Source of the DNA: Choristoneura fumiferana
Taxonomy: Eukaryota; Arthropoda; Insecta; Lepidoptera; Tortricidae
Assembly: GCF_025370935.1 (NCBI RefSeq)
Contig: NC_133495.1
Span: 4,830,533-4,894,532 of the forward strand
Direction: 5' to 3'
Length of the DNA stretch: 64,000 nucleotides
This document shows, piece after piece, positions 41,382 to 52,108 of the stretch (the stretch's first letter is position 1; the number at the start of each line of letters is the position of its first letter). Made by a program: the position numbers and the translations under genes. The notes beneath the pieces are model-generated. The model was given only the letters and a program-made list of their open reading frames with translations, made no database searches and was not told where the DNA came from.

Positions 41382-41854
41382 AGTAACTTAATGTCAAGGA
41401 TTCGAGATAGTCTTAATGCGAGAAAAAAATAATTATCTCTTTTAGAGATATAACACATTATGTTTCCTTATAAAGTGTGTTTCATAAAATGAACTGTGTA
41501 TTAAATCGGTACGGTCAACCTTATATAGCTAGAAATAATAATAACACCAACTACGTAGGTACAAAACTTATTCTGCTCACTCGACTCACGCCGACTTATT
41601 TTGACTTCTATGTATACATACCTACAGACTTTTAAAGTTTGCTCCTGTATATGTATTATATAAAAAATACTTTATAATAAATCACTTATCATCACGTGAC
41701 TCAGCTAACTTTCCACTTTGTTACTTCTGAGTTTAACAGAAATATTATAAAATTAAGAAATCTATAAACATTGTCATTTCTAATGAAGGAAACAGTGCGA
41801 TTTTTCGGGTTATCATCGTAAGACCCGATGACCTACATTTACCTCCTACCTAAA

Positions 41855-41920
41855 AGGCCGGCAACGCACTTGTGACTCGCTTACCATCAGGCGATCCGTT
41901 TGCTCGTTTGCCCTAAAAAA
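41855..41920 (+). repeat. Poly(A)-ended SINE-like fragment (copy A)
   Basis: 'CGGCAACGCACTTGTGACTC', 'ACCATCAGGCGATCCGTTTG' and 'CTCGTTTGCCC' then A-rich. A diverged tail related to 560-795; copy B equivalent at 48758-48835. Confidence 0.45.
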
Positions 41921-42069
41921 AATAGAACATACGTTAAAGCTAATGTCAAGTTTACTAATTGACATTAAGTTTCAAATTCTAATGGTCAAAATTTGACTTG
42001 GGTCTTACAAGGTATTCGTTTATTCGTACCCAATATTTTCAGAACTACTTTTTATTTAAATTAAAACAT

Positions 42070-42216
42070 NNNNNNNNNNNNNNNNNNNNNNNNNNNNNNN
42101 NNNNNNNNNNNNNNNNNNNNNNNNNNNNNNNNNNNNNNNNNNNNNNNNNNNNNNNNNNNNNNNNNNNNNNNNNNNNNNNNNNNNNNNNNNNNNNNNNNNN
42201 NNNNNNNNNNNNNNNN
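42070..42216. other. Assembly gap (147 N)
   Basis: Run of unknown bases lying exactly between the right end of duplicate copy A and the left end of copy B. Reading frames spanning it are meaningless. Confidence 1.
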
Positions 42217-43357
42217 CAAACAAGCTGACCAACCCATCTGCTGAAATATTGTACATTTTGAAAGACATTGCGTAACGGGGTCGGTCATAACAATATACCC
42301 ACTTATCATTACATTCAGGTATAGCTTACTAGTTTTTAATGTTTTCTATAAATTATATTTACCGTAAACTCAGGTTTCTATAGTCCCAAGCGTTCATCAA
42401 TTGTCCGAACAATTACAGAACTGCTAACGTTTAGGAGGTTCATCGTGCGTTTTCTATTGGATTAGGCTGCGATGAAATTTCCCCTCGACGTGTCTATCCA
42501 CCCTCGCCGTACCGGCTCGGGTGGCTATATGAACGTCTTGGGTAAAATGGCTTGTTTTATGCTCTTGTTGTACAATCTACTATTTTTTAGACACGGCACA
42601 CGTTTTTTTATTTATCTCTAAATATGTGCCAATTCTAAATGAACTATGCTTTATTGTTGTTATTATTATAGCCCCGTGGATGACCTATCCCGTTGGTTTA
42701 ATGCTCTAAGTTTACAAGTCAGCGGGTTGGTACAGACTTACATATAAATAAATACAATGCCTTGCCCACGCGTCGCTCTGACGACTAATAAGCGTTTTGT
42801 CGGTAGGCTCCCCTTTGCACTTTGTTAAATAAAAAAATACACTCGAGAAAACCGATTCACGTACCAGCAGGGCTACTACGAAACTCGAAACTCGAAATTC
42901 GTGTCGTGCGGTCCCTCTGACACTTATACTATATAATACGAGAGCGAGAGGGACGGTACGATACGAATTTCGAGTTTCTAGTTTCGAAGTAGCCCTGCAG
43001 GGTGGAATCTTTTCATAATCGTTTGCCATCCAGTGGTATAAAAAAAAAAAAAAAAAAACCATTTCGCTGTAGTTTCTTTGGCAAATGTATGGGAGTTCAA
43101 CATGGCATTGTTGCACAAAGGTTCCACCCTGGTACGTGATACAGTTTCTTCGAACCTATGGGACAATTTACACTAATTGACTTAATGCCAAAGTAAGCAA
43201 AGACACCTATAATAGCTGACACTTTCTTTAGAGGCTGGCAAAAGACCGTGACTCTCCTTGAGTTGTTGGTACCTACTCATGGGCGGTGCTGATGATTTCC
43301 CATTAGATGTCGTTTGCCTCCCTCGCATAAAAATATATACTGCTTATTCTTAAATAT

Positions 43358-43497
43358 TCACTCGATAACTAGCCTTTTATTTTAAACTTTACCTCGTAAT
43401 AATAATTCCCGTGTAGATAAAAGTTTCCAAGAGTGCTAAGTTATCGGACTAAATCAAATCAGGCAATGTTGGGCCATCCAAGTTGAAGTAGTATAGT
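43358..43497. mobile_element. 140-bp insertion private to copy B, 9-bp TSD
   Basis: 'CTTAAATAT' occurs at 43349-43357 and 43498-43506; copy A has it once ('TTCTTAAATATCACTGATTA'). The insert starts 'TCACTCGATAACTAGCC' and ends 'GAAGTAGTATAGT'. It has no clear TIR, no poly(A) and no match elsewhere in the window. Its class is unknown; a 9-bp TSD would fit several DNA-transposon superfamilies. Confidence 0.55.
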
Positions 43498-43895
43498 CTT
43501 AAATATCCTGATTAATTACGTCACTTTATTTGACGGAAGTCAAAGTTCCCGCGGGATGAATAAGCATTTATTTGTGTGGTAATAAGCTTCAAGCAAACTT
43601 TCATACTGCTGACAACGGAACCAAGTCGTCGATCACGAACACCAATTACTCTCATAACCGCTGTAAGCGCGTTACATAACTTCCACCGAATCACGTGAAC
43701 TTTATAAACCGGGTCAATGCTAAAGTGGAATCAAATAAGTGGGATCACGCTTAAAACAAGTCTAGTTTGGCTTTTTGACACTTTTTGAAGAAGAGCTATG
43801 GACTAGTTAAAATACTGTAGTACTATTACTACTTATTATGTAAGTAATATTTTTTTACAAGGTGTTATTTGTTCTTGCAAAGTTTGTTAAAAAAG

Positions 43896-44170
43896 TTTGC
43901 CCCCGTTCGGACTTCGGCTTTTATGTCATGGGTGTGTAATATGTATTTAAGTATGTATTTATCTATTTAGGTATGTTTATCCATTGCCTAATACAGTCAC
44001 CAGCACCATTATGTGACAACAAAGCGCGCTTAAATATCTGATACGACTCTATTTCTAGGGCCGGTAGGAAGTGTCAGATATTTTTGCACGCTCCGCTGTG
44101 GCAGATATTAATGAAGGTGACTGTACCTGTAATTGATGTCAAGTGTCCCGTGATATTTATTATTTATTAA
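43896..44170 (+). repeat. SINE family 1 body split by CAGTCACC MITE (copy B)
   Basis: Counterpart of 37350-37630, with the MITE at 43992-44125. Here the right TIR ('GAAGGTGACTGTA') is less eroded than in copy A. Confidence 0.65.
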
Positions 44171-45297
44171 ATAAAAATGCCGCAGTGCAGTGTGGAGTGG
44201 ACCCCGCACACAATGTAACATCACAGACATCTCGACACTTTCTACGCTGACAATAGAGCAAAACGGTACAAAAAATATAGATTATGTCAGCTCGTTACTA
44301 ATTTGAAAATAATGGCTGCTTTTTCACATTTTTTTTGTTTAATTTGTAGATTGAGATAGTTTTCTTTTTCAGTATTTTGTGATAGTTAAATTATAAGCAA
44401 CAACAGTTCATCACTTCGTCTGCCAATCTCCCGGAAAATGACCGAAATGCATTTTCTTGACATAAAATGACACTATCTTTTACATTAGCTAATGAGCTAG
44501 TCTAGATTTATTTTATTTTATTATGTGTTCTAAATCTGATACTTTTGGAATTATAGGAAACGATCGTTCGGCCATTTATATCAAAAAGACATTCAGCTTT
44601 TTTTACTACTCTTTAGTCTTAGTTGTATATTCGATCTAAAACATATAGCTAGTACAAGCTGATATATCTGTTATCTCTCATCGAAAGTGTAAATGTATCA
44701 TAAAATAATAACAGTAATTATGCTGTACGAACTCAAAACTATGACATAACTATTTCGTAACATACTCCTTTCTTATTTGTTTCAATAATGAATTGACACT
44801 GACAGCTGTAAGATTAATGTGTGTTGTGCAACGCAGGAAGAAAGCATGGATTATATTCGATTATGATTTAATTAAGGAAGTTGACATGAAGGTAAATAAA
44901 TGTATTATTATAGTTGATTCATAGACACTCGGGAGCTTCTGGCTGGGTACATTTCTCTTCGATACGATAGATAATGAGTAATGAAAAACGTTTTTGATCG
45001 AAGCATGTGTAGTATTCACCGTTTTTTAGAACTGAACAAAAAACAGTGCCCAGCATAGAGCTAAACATTGCCACGAAAATTTACACGATGATTCTTAGAA
45101 TGATCCCTAGGGATCGCTCTAGTAAACTAAAAGTAAACTTACTCGTCAGAAATTTTATTACTTACGATGATGTCGGACAGATGCTGGGCAAAAAGCTCAA
45201 AACAAATTTACCATTGTTTTGCTTGAATGCTCGCTAGAACGCTCCCTAAATGCTTGCTAAAACTTTTACGTCTATACTGTGAACTATTATATTACCT

Positions 45298-45500
45298 GCT
45301 AGTGTTTACCCGTGGTTTCGCACACGTAAATCATTAGATCCAGCAGCTGAATTGAAATTTCGGAATTTTTTAAAATTCCTGTGGGAATTCCCGAAAATTA
45401 AATCGTTGTTTAAAAACAATGTCCAATTTCATGACTCTAAGCCTAGCGGTTGTTGTTTCCAGATTTTATCCTTATCCCGTGGGAATATCGGAATAATAAT
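45298..45500 (+). repeat. CCCGTGGTTTCGCACACG repeat (copy B)
   Basis: Counterpart of 38757-38990, lacking the short 'CATTGGCGTTACATTAAA' segment. Confidence 0.55.
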
Positions 45501-45849
45501 ATTGACAGATATTGGTACTGGTGACTGTACCAGCTTCAATCTCTACTACTTACTTATGCATTTTATTTTTCTGTCTCTACCATACACTTATCGTATCATT
45601 AAAATTCTTTGCGTTCCCAGACTGTGTACTCTCACATTTTTTTCTATTAAATATTTATTTTTGTTAATAATTCACAGCGCTAAAATATGTCGATTGTCGG
45701 CGGGCTTTGTTAAATGGTTTTGCGTTTACAACCTTTACCTTAATGCCGCATGGGAGCCGTAAGATGGCGCTTGCAATAATTTCTAAAACCAAATACCAGC
45801 AATAGATTTGAGCGAAACATAAATCTTTTAGATACAGCCATCCAGCCAT

Positions 45850-46090
45850 ACCAGCCTGTATACGTCCCACTGTTGAGCACAGGCCTCCTCTCAGAACAAG
45901 AGGATAAAGATACAATTAAGCACCAATATCTGACACAACAAAGCGTGCATAAATAATATCTATATATACGAGTCTATTCTAAGGCCGACCTAGGACGCTG
46001 TCAGATATTTTAGACTGTCAGTCAGTTCTAAGGCGATAGACGTGTCAGATTTTACACACAGCGTGGCAGATATTAATGCAGGTGACTGTA
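45850..46090. repeat. SINE family 2 end and CAGTCACC MITE (copy B)
   Basis: Counterpart of 39340-39539. The MITE part (45920-46090) contains a tandem partial repeat of the 'CTAAGGC' / 'GTGTCAGAT' core, absent from copy A. Confidence 0.6.
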
Positions 46091-47194
46091 CATAGTAACC
46101 TTATTTAGTGCCTTTTAACTTAAACATATTGTTATGTTTAGTCAAAAACAATTTTAAGTACTTTCTTAAATATACAATCCATTATTACTTATCTTTTGAG
46201 TATTTCTGTTTTTTCTCTTTACCGCACGTAATTTTCACTGTCTGCTTATCCTCTATATAACAAACTGTCTTCTCTTAACTAGGTTAGCTGGAAGAGACCC
46301 CTTTTTAGGAATAAGCTCGCCTTTGTTCTCCTCTCTGTGTTTTTATTTTTATTTTTGTGTGCAATAAAGAGTTTACATACATACATACATACTTATTTAC
46401 TAAATCTTGCAGGAGCTTCTTGCTTTTGCAGGAGAGGCGCAAATTTGGCGACGTTGACTTTAGGAGGAAGAACATACCATCATTTCAAATTTTCGTATTT
46501 TCAATTCTAGGTAGGTATAGGAAGACGTAGACGTGGTAAGTAGAGAGCTATGCTCAGAGTTTCTCTACATGCTAGAGTCAGCGACATAGCTCTAAGTATA
46601 ATGTAAATTGAACTTACAATGACCGGGCTACATATCTTAAATAAGAGATAACTTTTGAAGAGAAGGTTCTTAAGGGTGACCACCAACTGGAAGACGCAAC
46701 GTTGGAAGGCCTCCCACTAGGTGGAGCAACGACGTCGCTTAAGTTGCGGGCGACCGCTGAATACAAGTATCAAAGCATTTTAAGGGGGAGGCTTTTGTTC
46801 AACGTCTACAGCTGATGATAATTATAGACTGCCGTCTCACTCATGAAATGACGCGTATTTTTCGAGTGTAGAGTAAAAAAGTTGTAAAGCGTCATTTTAC
46901 GTCGCTCTCAAGATCGTGCGACCGCCGTTTCAAAACTTATTGTCTGTCGCGTAATTACGTGTTGGGCAACGACACGTCGGCAAGGTTGGAGGAAGCTGGG
47001 ACGGTCGCAGTCGGCCGGAAAGATAAGTCGGGATAGCATGCAGCTTGCAATAACTTACCAATCAGGGTTTGATAGGGTCTCCCCACAACTTTCGATGTGG
47101 TATCGTCTTAAACCAGTGGTCGTTACACTTTTCCATTTGGCCATTCTCATTCGTCCAATTACCATTCACTATTGCGGAAAAAAGGAACGGTAAT

Positions 47195-47802
47195 GAGGGC
47201 TATCGTTTTTTCTTTCTAGATGGCGCCTCTATTGCGTGAGGTTTTTAAGTGTGGCTTTTAAAGTCTGTTATTACGGGCGTGAAAACAAAGTTTAGATTAA
47301 AATCATATTTAATACACCTTAAAACCGTACCATAAAAATATCGAGCAACCACAGTGTTGCGTATAGTCCCGTTTTGTTCGGAAAAAAAGGGAGGACAAAA
47401 GTTTCCGAAAGACAAAACTGTCTCAAAACACAGACATTCATTGTCCCGTAACGCATAATTGCCATAATTAATTTCAGGTAATGCAAAATATAACTGCGGT
47501 GAAGGAAAACATCGTGAGGAAACCTGCACAAACCTGCGAAGCAATTCAATGGTGCGTGTGAAGTTCCCAATCCGCACTGGGCCCGCGTGGGAACTATAGT
47601 CAAAGCCCTCTTGTTCTGAGAGGAGGCCTGTGCCCAGCAGTGGGACGTATATAGGCTGGGATGATGATGAATGCAAAATATTCACGAAATTACTCTAGTT
47701 ATAAATAAACCCGCGTAGCTACCCAAAAACTATGAGATTTGACATTTCGAAGACCTCACGATACTAGCGCCTCTAGCGCTGAATTGATACGCGATAGCCC
47801 TC
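47195..47802. repeat. GAGGGCTATCG TIR element (copy B) with nested SINE
   Basis: Same element as 40631-41051 with TIRs 'GAGGGCTATCG' and 'CGATAGCCCTC', interrupted by the SINE at 47492-47669. Confidence 0.7.
47492..47669 (+). mobile_element. SINE family 2 insertion private to copy B, 12-bp TSD
   Basis: 'AATGCAAAATAT' at 47480-47491 and 47670-47681; copy A has a single 'GGTAATGCAAAATATTCACA'. The insert comprises the SINE body from 'GGTGAAGGAAAACATCGTGA' to 'TATATAGGCTGGGATGATGA'. It lacks the tRNA-like head, so it is 5'-truncated as in LINE-driven retroposition. The GATGATGAT end is preserved. Confidence 0.9.
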
Positions 47803-47980
47803 ATTAGACTGGTGCACAGATGAATTAGAATTACCGATCAAAGGCCACGTTAGACAAAGTGAGGGCTTACTGTGGGCTGCAGACTTACGCATTGGTTCTT
47901 AATGATCGGAGGAAGCTGATGTGTGTGATTGCACTTGCTCTGCTTATGATACACGTACCTGTAATTAAGTAAATACCTAC

Positions 47981-48283
47981 CCAACTGTTCGACTTGCGTT
48001 TTCTGTGCATCTGTTTTGAAAGCCATTGCCTTCTAAAGTCATTGCTTATATCGCGGGCCGCAAAACATTTAACGACCACTGGCTTAAAACGATCAAAATC
48101 CCACTTCGTTGGCGGACACTTATCATAGTTTTCACCACTTCTCTCGCACGGTGTGGGATGAGGATAAAAAAAGACGGCGAATGCGATTGCGAGTGCCAGA
48201 GCGTTAGACAATACGGCCACCGGTTGGCGATTATCCGAACCCAAATCATCAACGTAGGTAAACCATTTAGTGCGGAAGTCCAA
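47981..48283 (-). CDS. Candidate exon, single-pass membrane protein-like (copy B, longer)
   Basis: Counterpart of 41128-41381. After the shared 'KWDFDRFKPVVVKCFAARDI' it continues with basic residues 'RRQWLSKQMHRKRKSNSW' and reaches a donor-like G|GTAGGT at 47980-47975 on the minus strand. The extension is absent from copy A. Predicted topology: short N-terminal segment, one membrane helix (~residues 23-41), then a Cys-containing domain. It could be one exon of a minus-strand gene or an old transposon ORF. No start codon or partner exon identified. Confidence 0.3.
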
Positions 48284-48757
48284 AGTAACTTAATGTCAAG
48301 GATTCGAGATAGTCTTAATGCGAGAAAAAAATAATTATCTCTTTTAGAGATATAACACATTATGTTTCCTTATAAAGTGTGTTTCATAAAATGAACTGTG
48401 TATTAAATCGGTACGGTCAACCTTATATAGCTGGAAATAATAATAACACTAACTACGTAGGTACACAACTTATTCTGCTCACTCGACTCACCGACTTATT
48501 TTGACTTCTATGTACATACATACCTACAGACTTTTAAAGTTTACTCCTGTATATGTATTATATAAAAAAATACTTTATAATAAATCACTTATCATCACGT
48601 GACTCAGCTAACTTTCCACTTTGTTACTTCTGAGTGTAACAGAAATATTATAAAATTAAGAAATCTATAAACATTGTCATTTCTAATGAAGGAAACAGTG
48701 CGATTTTTCGGGTTATCATCGTAAGACCCGATGACCTACATTTACCTCCTACCTAAA

Positions 48758-48835
48758 AGGCCGGCAACGCACTTGTGACTCGCTTACCATCAGGCGATCC
48801 GTTTGCTCGTTTGCCCCTATACCATAAAAAAATAG
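48758..48835 (+). repeat. Poly(A)-ended SINE-like fragment (copy B)
   Basis: Counterpart of 41855-41920, slightly longer at its 3' end ('TTTGCCCCTATACCATAAAA'). Confidence 0.45.
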
Positions 48836-49012
48836 AACATACGTTAAAGCTAATGTCAACTTTACTAATTGACATTAAGTTTCAAATTCTAATGGTCAAA
48901 ATTTGACTTGGGTCTTACAAGGTATTCGTTTATTCGTACCCAATATTTTTCAGAACTACTTTTTATTTAAATTAAAACATATTTTTCAGATACATTAGTA
49001 ATTTAGAAAGTT

Positions 49013-49345
49013 TTATTGTATATTTATAATTGGTTGCCAGTCAGCCAACAGTAATATTTCAACAAACATTAATTGTTTTATTACAAAATTAGAAAAACAA
49101 TCTGAAATCCTCAGCGGGTTACGCAAGCGTCTAATGCGGTAAATTGCATTACAATTACTTCTGCTCGCTTTCCAACTAACTGTAACCCTAAACTGAGGGT
49201 TTTTTGTGTAACTGAAATCGCTATCGGTATTGCTTTCATTTTCACATTGAAGTATACCCTTATGACAACGATCAAAATTTTTTAAATTAATTAATTTAGG
49301 CGTTACTTGGTGGAGATCCATATTAATGAAACAAAACAAACACAC
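49013..49345 (-). CDS. Hypothetical ORF, 110 aa
   Basis: ATG-started frame with 'MDLHQVTPKLINLKNFDRCH' after a short hydrophobic lead, and 'NPLRISDCFSNFVIKQ' near the end. It abuts the left terminus of the TIR element at 49354 and could belong to that element, be a host exon or be chance. No known domain, motif or membrane segment recognised. Confidence 0.2.
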   Translation of the reverse strand: MCLFCFINMDLHQVTPKLINLKNFDRCHKGILQCENESNTDSDFSYTKNPQFRVTVSWKASRSNCNAIYRIRRLRNPLRISDCFSNFVIKQLMFVEILLLADWQPIINIQ

Positions 49346-49353
49346 AGCTTGTG

Positions 49354-50182
49354 ATTGCTAATGATCTTTATCAACGTGCACTTTTTGTAGCAAAGTATGG
49401 TTGACAAGGAAAACAAATACACAAGTATTTTAAACTTATATATATTCACAAATTATGAGATTTATATACATATTTATAATCATTTATCTAAATTATTCTG
49501 AATACACGACTAAAATTTGTTTAATAGATTTGGCTTTCAGTCGTTCACGTTCATTAGAAAAAATCCTAAATGAACTTTCTTCGTTAACAGGTCACAGGAA
49601 GGTAATTTAAGTATTTAATTATTAATATAAATAAATTAATAATGGCGGCGTCCTACCTACCAGCAACTACCAAATGTGCGGGAATATGGGGGGAATATCA
49701 TTTCTTTGCTTTCGGCTTCGAGACCCTAGGTCCTTGGGGTAAGGTGTGCGTTGGAGCTACACAGGGAGCTCAGCAATAGGTTAAGGGAGGCAACAGGCAA
49801 CCCTCGCGCCGGCAGTTTTCTCGCGCAAAGAATCTCAATCGCAGTTCAACGCGGGAATGCTGCCTGCGTGATGGGCACCATGCCAAGAGGCCCACCTCTC
49901 TTTTTTAATTAAAGTTTTAGTTTTAGTTATTTTAATTTAATAGTAGTCTTAGTCCTATGGATATTTTGTATTTTCTTAATATTTTCTTAATAAATAAATA
50001 GATAAGTCATTTGACGTATATTGTTTAAAAATGGGCAAAAAAGGTTTTGTACCGTCAGTTATTATCTAGAGGTGTAATCATAAGAAGGTAAGTATTTATT
50101 TTATAAGAACAAAAATGAATACCTATTTAAACGTATTTGTTTTTGCTACGAAAAGTGCACGTTGATAACGATCACTAGTAAT
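49354..50182. repeat. TIR DNA element (ATCAACGTGCACTTTT) with LINE tail inside
   Basis: Left 'TTATCAACGTGCACTTTTTG' plus 'TAGCAAA' is mirrored by right 'TTTGCTACGAAAAGTGCACG' plus 'TTGATAA'. Pairing extends outward through 'GTGATTGCTAATGATC' and 'GATCACTAGTAATTGC'. Exact termini and TSD are unclear. No transposase frame; the interior holds a LINE fragment. Confidence 0.5.
49650..49960 (+). pseudogene. LINE ORF2 tail and 3' UTR
   Basis: Frame reads 'TTKCAGIWGEYHFFAFGFET' then 'LGPWGKVCVGATQGAQQ', followed by a stop and 'GNRQP...RAKNLN'-like decay: the F-E-T-L-G-P-W ... QR ... GNAA signature shared with 3700-3930. It is followed by an A/T-rich 3' UTR ending in an AATAAATAAATAG stretch. Frames are broken. 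Confidence 0.45.
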
Positions 50183-50184
50183 TG

Positions 50185-51018
50185 CAGAGCAGCAAAAAAT
50201 ACTTTAATTTCAAGTCGGATTTTATTAAGTAGGTACTTACAACAAAGCTAAGATAAAACCTACTTAGTTAAAGTGAACGATAGATCATGAACGGCTCTGC
50301 TCGGACAGCCATACTGAGCCTATCAATACAATACAATGTAATAAGTCTCTATTTGTACACCACATAATAAATAGTTTAGAGCAATTAAGAAAGTTTATAC
50401 GGTAGGTAAGAAATACAAGCCTTATCGTTACTGAACGATCTCTTCCAAGAAACCTTCCAATCGATCAGCCAACGCTAATTGGTGTCAATTTTGTTCTTAT
50501 TGGAATCAATATTTTTTGATTAGCTTGAGAGATCAATGTTACCGTGTTAATAGATGTGGGAAGGCGCTAAATCAATTTTTTCGAGGTAACGCGCCAGCTT
50601 TACGAAATTATACTCGTTTCCAGTTTCATTTTAATTATCACTGCGCGAAGCGATGACATGATAACAGCGTTGTATACAACTGTCAAATAATAGAAATATC
50701 GACCGCAATCGATCATTCATAATCAGGGAATAGTGCGTGACAGTTCCAATCAGAAATTAGGTAACCTTTATGAAATCTAGCTTAATGGAACATTGGGTTG
50801 CGAATCGATATTTCACAAAAAACTGCAATTCTGCGCGTGACCTTTGACCTGATTAAAAAAGTTTTTTGCCGATAGCAAGTGACCTTTGACTTATTTTTTG
50901 TTAGGTTACTTGATAGGAAAACAATGTCATGTTGTTTGAGTCCACGTAAACGGGCTAGGTCAGTAGGTATTAACTCAAAAACATTTTAGATTCGAATCGA
51001 ATCACTTATTTGCCATTT
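50185..51018. other. Unique AT-rich stretch
   Basis: No gene or family recognised. Confidence 0.35.
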
Positions 51019-51026
51019 GTGTAGGC

Positions 51027-51461
51027 CAGGGGTCGGGGGCCAACCAGTCGATCGCGATCGACGGGTCGATCGCGACTATTAGTCCAGTCGATCGCGGCAA
51101 GGCAAAAAATATAAACACTGAAGTATGCTGTTTCATTTAAGATTTCAAGAAGTATATACTACTAGCTTATGCCCGTGACTTCGTCTGCGTGGGCCTAGGT
51201 TATCGCGCGGTGGCATAAAAAGTAACTACTGGAATAAAAAGTATCCTATGTTGAGTCTTGGGGCTTAAACTATCTCTATACCAAATTTCATCAAAATCGG
51301 TTCAGCGGTTTCGACGTGAAAGCGTAACAGACAGACAGACAGAGTTACTTTCGCATTTGTAATATTAAATAGTATGGAAGTATGGATATGTCATTGGTAG
51401 ATCGCACAGGGTTTCGTCAGTAAACAGTAGATCTTGGGTCTAATCAAGTTGGCCACCCCTG
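51027..51461. mobile_element. Non-autonomous hAT-type element, 8-bp TSD
   Basis: TIRs 'CAGGGGTCGGGGGCCAAC' and 'GTTGGCCACCCCTG' are flanked by 'GTGTAGGC' (51019-51026) and 'GTGTAGGT' (51462-51469). An 8-bp TSD with CAGGGG ends is characteristic of hAT elements. Subterminal GATCGCG repeats (51047-51096) may be transposase-binding sites. No transposase ORF. A retroposon is nested within. Confidence 0.75.
51156..51376 (+). mobile_element. CGCATTTATAATATTAG retroposon nested in hAT element, 7-bp TSD
   Basis: 'GAAGTAT' at 51149-51155 and 51377-51383. The insert runs 'ATACTACTAGCTTATGCCCG', 'TCAAAATCGGTTCAGCGGTT', 'GACAGACAGACAGAG' to 'TTCGCATTTGTAATATTAAA'. This is the clearest complete unit of the family in the window, and it fixes its length at about 220 bp. 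Confidence 0.75.
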
Positions 51462-51665
51462 GTGTAGGTAATGCCGTGTAGGGTAGGAAGGCAACGCTTG
51501 TGCTGGTGGCGCGCTGCTGCGGCGCGAACTACCCACCCTGGAATCATAGTAAAATAACAAGTATGCACACTCCAACCCTTTAGGAGACTTAACTGCCTAC
51601 TCCGGCGCGGACACTTAGGGTTGTCGATGTCTATTTTATAGATTAATTAATTCTCTTCTTCTTCT

Positions 51666-52082
51666 TCAGCCCATAGCCACCCAATGCTGAGTGTAGGCAT
51701 CCTGCATTGCTCGCCACTCATCTCGGTCTAGTGCTCTCCTCATCCAGCACCTTCCCGCCACTTTGACCAGGTCGTCGGTCCACCTCATCTCCTGTCTACC
51801 AACGTTTCTCCGCCCGGTTTCTGGTCTCCACTCCCTCACGGCCTTCCCCCATCTTCCATCACTCCTGCGGCATATGTGTCCAGCCCACTTCCACTTCCTT
51901 TGGGTGATTACCCTGGCTATATCAGTGAGCCTTGTTCGTCTCCGAATCTCCGTATTTCGGAACCTGTCACGGAGAGATATGCCCAACATCGCCCGCTCCA
52001 TCGCCCTTTGCGTGACTTGCAGCTTGTGTATGACCTTCTGCGTGAGCGTCCAAGTTTCGGCTCCATACCACCCGGAGGACAC
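51666..52082 (-). pseudogene. RTE ORF2 C-terminal tail
   Basis: 'GWYGAETWTLTQKVIHKLQV', 'QRAMERAMLGISLRDRFRNT' and 'RKWKWAGHICRRSDGRWGKA' are the YGAETW ... RKWxWAGHxxR blocks typical of RTE-clade proteins after the RT domain. It ends with a stop next to the simple-repeat tail. Confidence 0.8.
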
Positions 52083-52108
52083 ACTGCTCGAAGCATCTGC
52101 GCTTGAGA

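Larger units (their letters stand above)
27829..42069. repeat. Duplicated segment, copy A
   Basis: Matches 42217-48980 base for base over long stretches once insertions are removed. Blocks: 27829-28025, 29765-29827, 30509-30543 and 36136-42069. It ends abruptly at the N run. Copy A holds LINE insertions 28026-29759 and 30544-36130 and lacks the insertions at 43358 and 47492 found in copy B. Differences include scattered substitutions and small indels. Confidence 0.9.
42217..48980. repeat. Duplicated segment, copy B
   Basis: Starts immediately after the N run at the equivalent of A-27829 and runs past the equivalent of A-42069 into unique sequence at 48981. It lacks both LINEs of copy A, with single target sites intact. 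It has a ~680-bp deletion relative to A-29828 to A-30508. It carries private insertions at 43021 (poly(A) fragment), 43358-43497, 47492-47669 and about 47881-48035. Confidence 0.9.

Noticed and set aside
41998..42309. Open frames spanning the N run
   Set aside because: They consist of unknown residues and carry no information.
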